DNA of 64,000 nt, taken from assembly GCA_910575105.1 (NCBI GenBank), contig CAJTDK010000016.1:17314-81313 (forward strand), given 5' to 3'. The notes beneath the pieces are model-generated. The model was not told where the DNA came from and did no database searches. It worked only from the letters and a program-made list of their open reading frames with translations. The number at the start of each line of letters is the position of its first letter. Position 1 is the stretch's first letter. This stretch comes from Lachnospiraceae bacterium. GTDB taxonomy: Bacteria; Bacillota; Clostridia; Lachnospirales; Lachnospiraceae. The position numbers were made by a program, and so were the translations under genes. Below are positions 62,646-64,000 of the stretch, in pieces.

Positions 62646-63914
62646 ATGGATAATCAGTACAGTTACTATACACCGGAACAGGATGACCTGAACTATCAGA
62701 CGCAGAACAGAGGAAGACGGGAGGGAAAGAAAAAGATTCCTTCTGCCATCAAGGCCGCAGGACTAGGGCTGATCTTCGGTATTGCGGCCAGCGCTGCATT
62801 TCAGACGAGTAATGTCATCGCAGACAAGCTGACCGGCACGGCTGCGGAGACAGAGAAGAGGGTGGAAGCAGCAGGAAGTACACAGCTTACTACCGGATCG
62901 GGAAATTCGGTGACGTCAGACATTTCCGTAATCGCGAAAAATGCCATGCCGTCCGTAGTATCCATCACGAATATGAGTGTGACGCAGGTGCAGAATTTCT
63001 TCGGAGGGATCCGTGAGCAGGAGAGCGAGAGCGCCGGTTCCGGCATCATCATCGCCCAGAATGACACAGAGCTGCTGATCCTTACTAACAACCATGTTGT
63101 GGAAGGCAACGATACCCTTACGGTATCATTTATCGACGAGGAAAGTGCAAAGGCGGATATCAAGGGTACGGATTCTGAGCGGGATCTTGCGGTGATCGCA
63201 GTTCAGCTGGATGACATCAAGGAGTCTACAAAGGATGAGATCGCGGTTGCTCAGATGGGCGATTCCACAAAGCTTCAGGTAGGCGAGCAGGTGATCGCAA
63301 TCGGAAATGCCCTGGGATACGGCCAGTCGGTGACGACGGGGATCGTCTCTGCCACCCAGAGGAAGCTGGAGGACTTTGACAGCGAACTGATCCAGACAGA
63401 TGCAGCCATTAATCCCGGCAACAGCGGCGGCGCGCTTCTGAATGCTAACGGCGAGGTCATCGGGATCAATACCATCAAGGTGGCTGTGGATGTTGTGGAA
63501 GGCATGGGATATGCCATCCCGATTTCTGATGCCCAGGACGTGATCACTGACCTGATGAATCAGAAGACGAAGACGAAGGTGGCTGAAGGTGAGCAGGGGT
63601 ATCTCGGGGTCCAGCCGGTGGATGTTTCCGAGGACAGCGCCCAGATGTACGGCATGCCTACCGGCGTCTATGTGTCAGAGGTGGTTTCGGGCAGCGGCGC
63701 GCAGGCGGCAGGCATCACAAAGGGATGCATCATCACTAAGATAGAAGGAACGTCCATCACCAGCACGGACACTCTCCGGGAGCAGCTTCAGTACTATGCC
63801 GCGGGGGAAACGGTGAAGGTCACCATCCAGGTTCCGAAGAGCAACGGTGAGTACAAATCAGAGACGGTGAATGTGACGCTTGGAAAGAACGTAACAGTTC
63901 AGCCATGCGATTGA
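62646..63914 (+). CDS. HtrA/DegP-type membrane-anchored serine protease
   Basis: Extracytoplasmic quality-control protease of 422 residues. A cytoplasmic N-terminus (1-33) and one membrane segment (about 35-56) lead to the trypsin-like domain (about 90-310). The catalytic triad is intact: His150 in TNNHVVEG, Asp180 in SERDLAVIAV and Ser260 in NPGNSGGALLN. One PDZ domain (about 320-415, GYLGVQPVDV) follows. ATG at 62646. The gene is single by position, between the terminator at 62511 and the window end. Confidence 0.95.
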   Translation: MDNQYSYYTPEQDDLNYQTQNRGRREGKKKIPSAIKAAGLGLIFGIAASAAFQTSNVIADKLTGTAAETEKRVEAAGSTQLTTGSGNSVTSDISVIAKNAMPSVVSITNMSVTQVQNFFGGIREQESESAGSGIIIAQNDTELLILTNNHVVEGNDTLTVSFIDEESAKADIKGTDSERDLAVIAVQLDDIKESTKDEIAVAQMGDSTKLQVGEQVIAIGNALGYGQSVTTGIVSATQRKLEDFDSELIQTDAAINPGNSGGALLNANGEVIGINTIKVAVDVVEGMGYAIPISDAQDVITDLMNQKTKTKVAEGEQGYLGVQPVDVSEDSAQMYGMPTGVYVSEVVSGSGAQAAGITKGCIITKIEGTSITSTDTLREQLQYYAAGETVKVTIQVPKSNGEYKSETVNVTLGKNVTVQPCD

Positions 63915-63927
63915 CCTAACGGGTATT

Positions 63928-63960
63928 ACACCGGCTAAAATATAGCCGGTGTGCCCATAA
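63928..63960 (+). terminator. Hairpin after htrA, possible terminator
   Basis: ACACCGGCTA (63928-63937) and TAGCCGGTGT (63943-63952) form a perfect 10-bp stem with loop AAATA. The T-run does not follow directly, so termination is uncertain. Confidence 0.5.
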
Positions 63961-64000
63961 ATAACATTTTTATATTTTCTATAATCCCCATTTTCCTTTT

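Overview
The window is a 64 kb piece of a bacterial chromosome. It most likely comes from a gut-type Clostridia, probably Lachnospiraceae. The basis is strong Gram-positive ribosome binding sites (AAGGAGG type), moderate GC content, the Firmicute gene order dgt-dnaG-sigA-trmK-nif3, a split ThrE exporter, several large hybrid kinases of the 'SNMSHDIRTPMNAI' type, and MATE, TraX, DUF5662 and YolD genes typical of that group. The species cannot be named from the sequence alone. There is no prophage, complete insertion sequence or CRISPR array.

Layout. 0-6 kb: a PcrA/UvrD helicase cut by the window edge, a soluble hybrid histidine kinase and a convergent diguanylate cyclase. 6-15.5 kb: rpsU, a broken response-regulator remnant, a PLP aminotransferase behind a promoter-plus-terminator leader, maf, a wall L,D-transpeptidase, a prolyl-tRNA editing protein, a pentapeptide-repeat protein, an ABC-class ATPase, trmO and a Fe-S uracil-DNA glycosylase. 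A 162-bp inverted-repeat element lies exactly between the last two and supplies both stop codons. 15.5-22.2 kb: ilvH-ilvC, then a regulator and a three-gene operon (PdxA2, DUF1537 kinase, KdgT-like permease) that forms a minimal four-carbon sugar-acid catabolic unit. 22.4-33.2 kb: rpsT, thrE (two genes), a sirtuin-like protein with altered active-site motifs, gltX, a second UvrD-type helicase, a sugar-binding lipoprotein, a GlgX-like protein that has lost its catalytic residues, TraX, a small secreted protein, DUF5662 and tRNA-Leu(AAG).

33.5-49.8 kb: two MATE transporters, a Y-family polymerase with its YolD partner, a double-domain PPK2, the replication/transcription block dgt-dnaG-sigA-trmK-nif3, a nucleoside kinase and a second, membrane-bound hybrid kinase. 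49.9-61 kb: a peptide-antibiotic sensing and resistance island. It holds a LanFEG-type ABC transporter, an XRE regulator, an OmpR-type response regulator with its kinase, a small repeat-bearing ORF, a BceAB-type transporter, and a divergent LytTR regulator with a GHKL kinase. The intergenic regions of this island hold clear candidate operators: tandem 11-bp repeats, 21-bp-spaced LytTR boxes, and TGTACTG repeats shared between its two halves. 61-64 kb: an HD hydrolase, tRNA-Arg(CCG), a membrane-anchored protein of unknown function and an HtrA protease.

The most notable observations are the inverted-repeat element that ends two genes at once, a dispersed small repeat family, the regulatory sites of the resistance island, and two degenerate enzymes (GlgX-like and Sir2-like). 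I saw no single large system that I could call wholly new.
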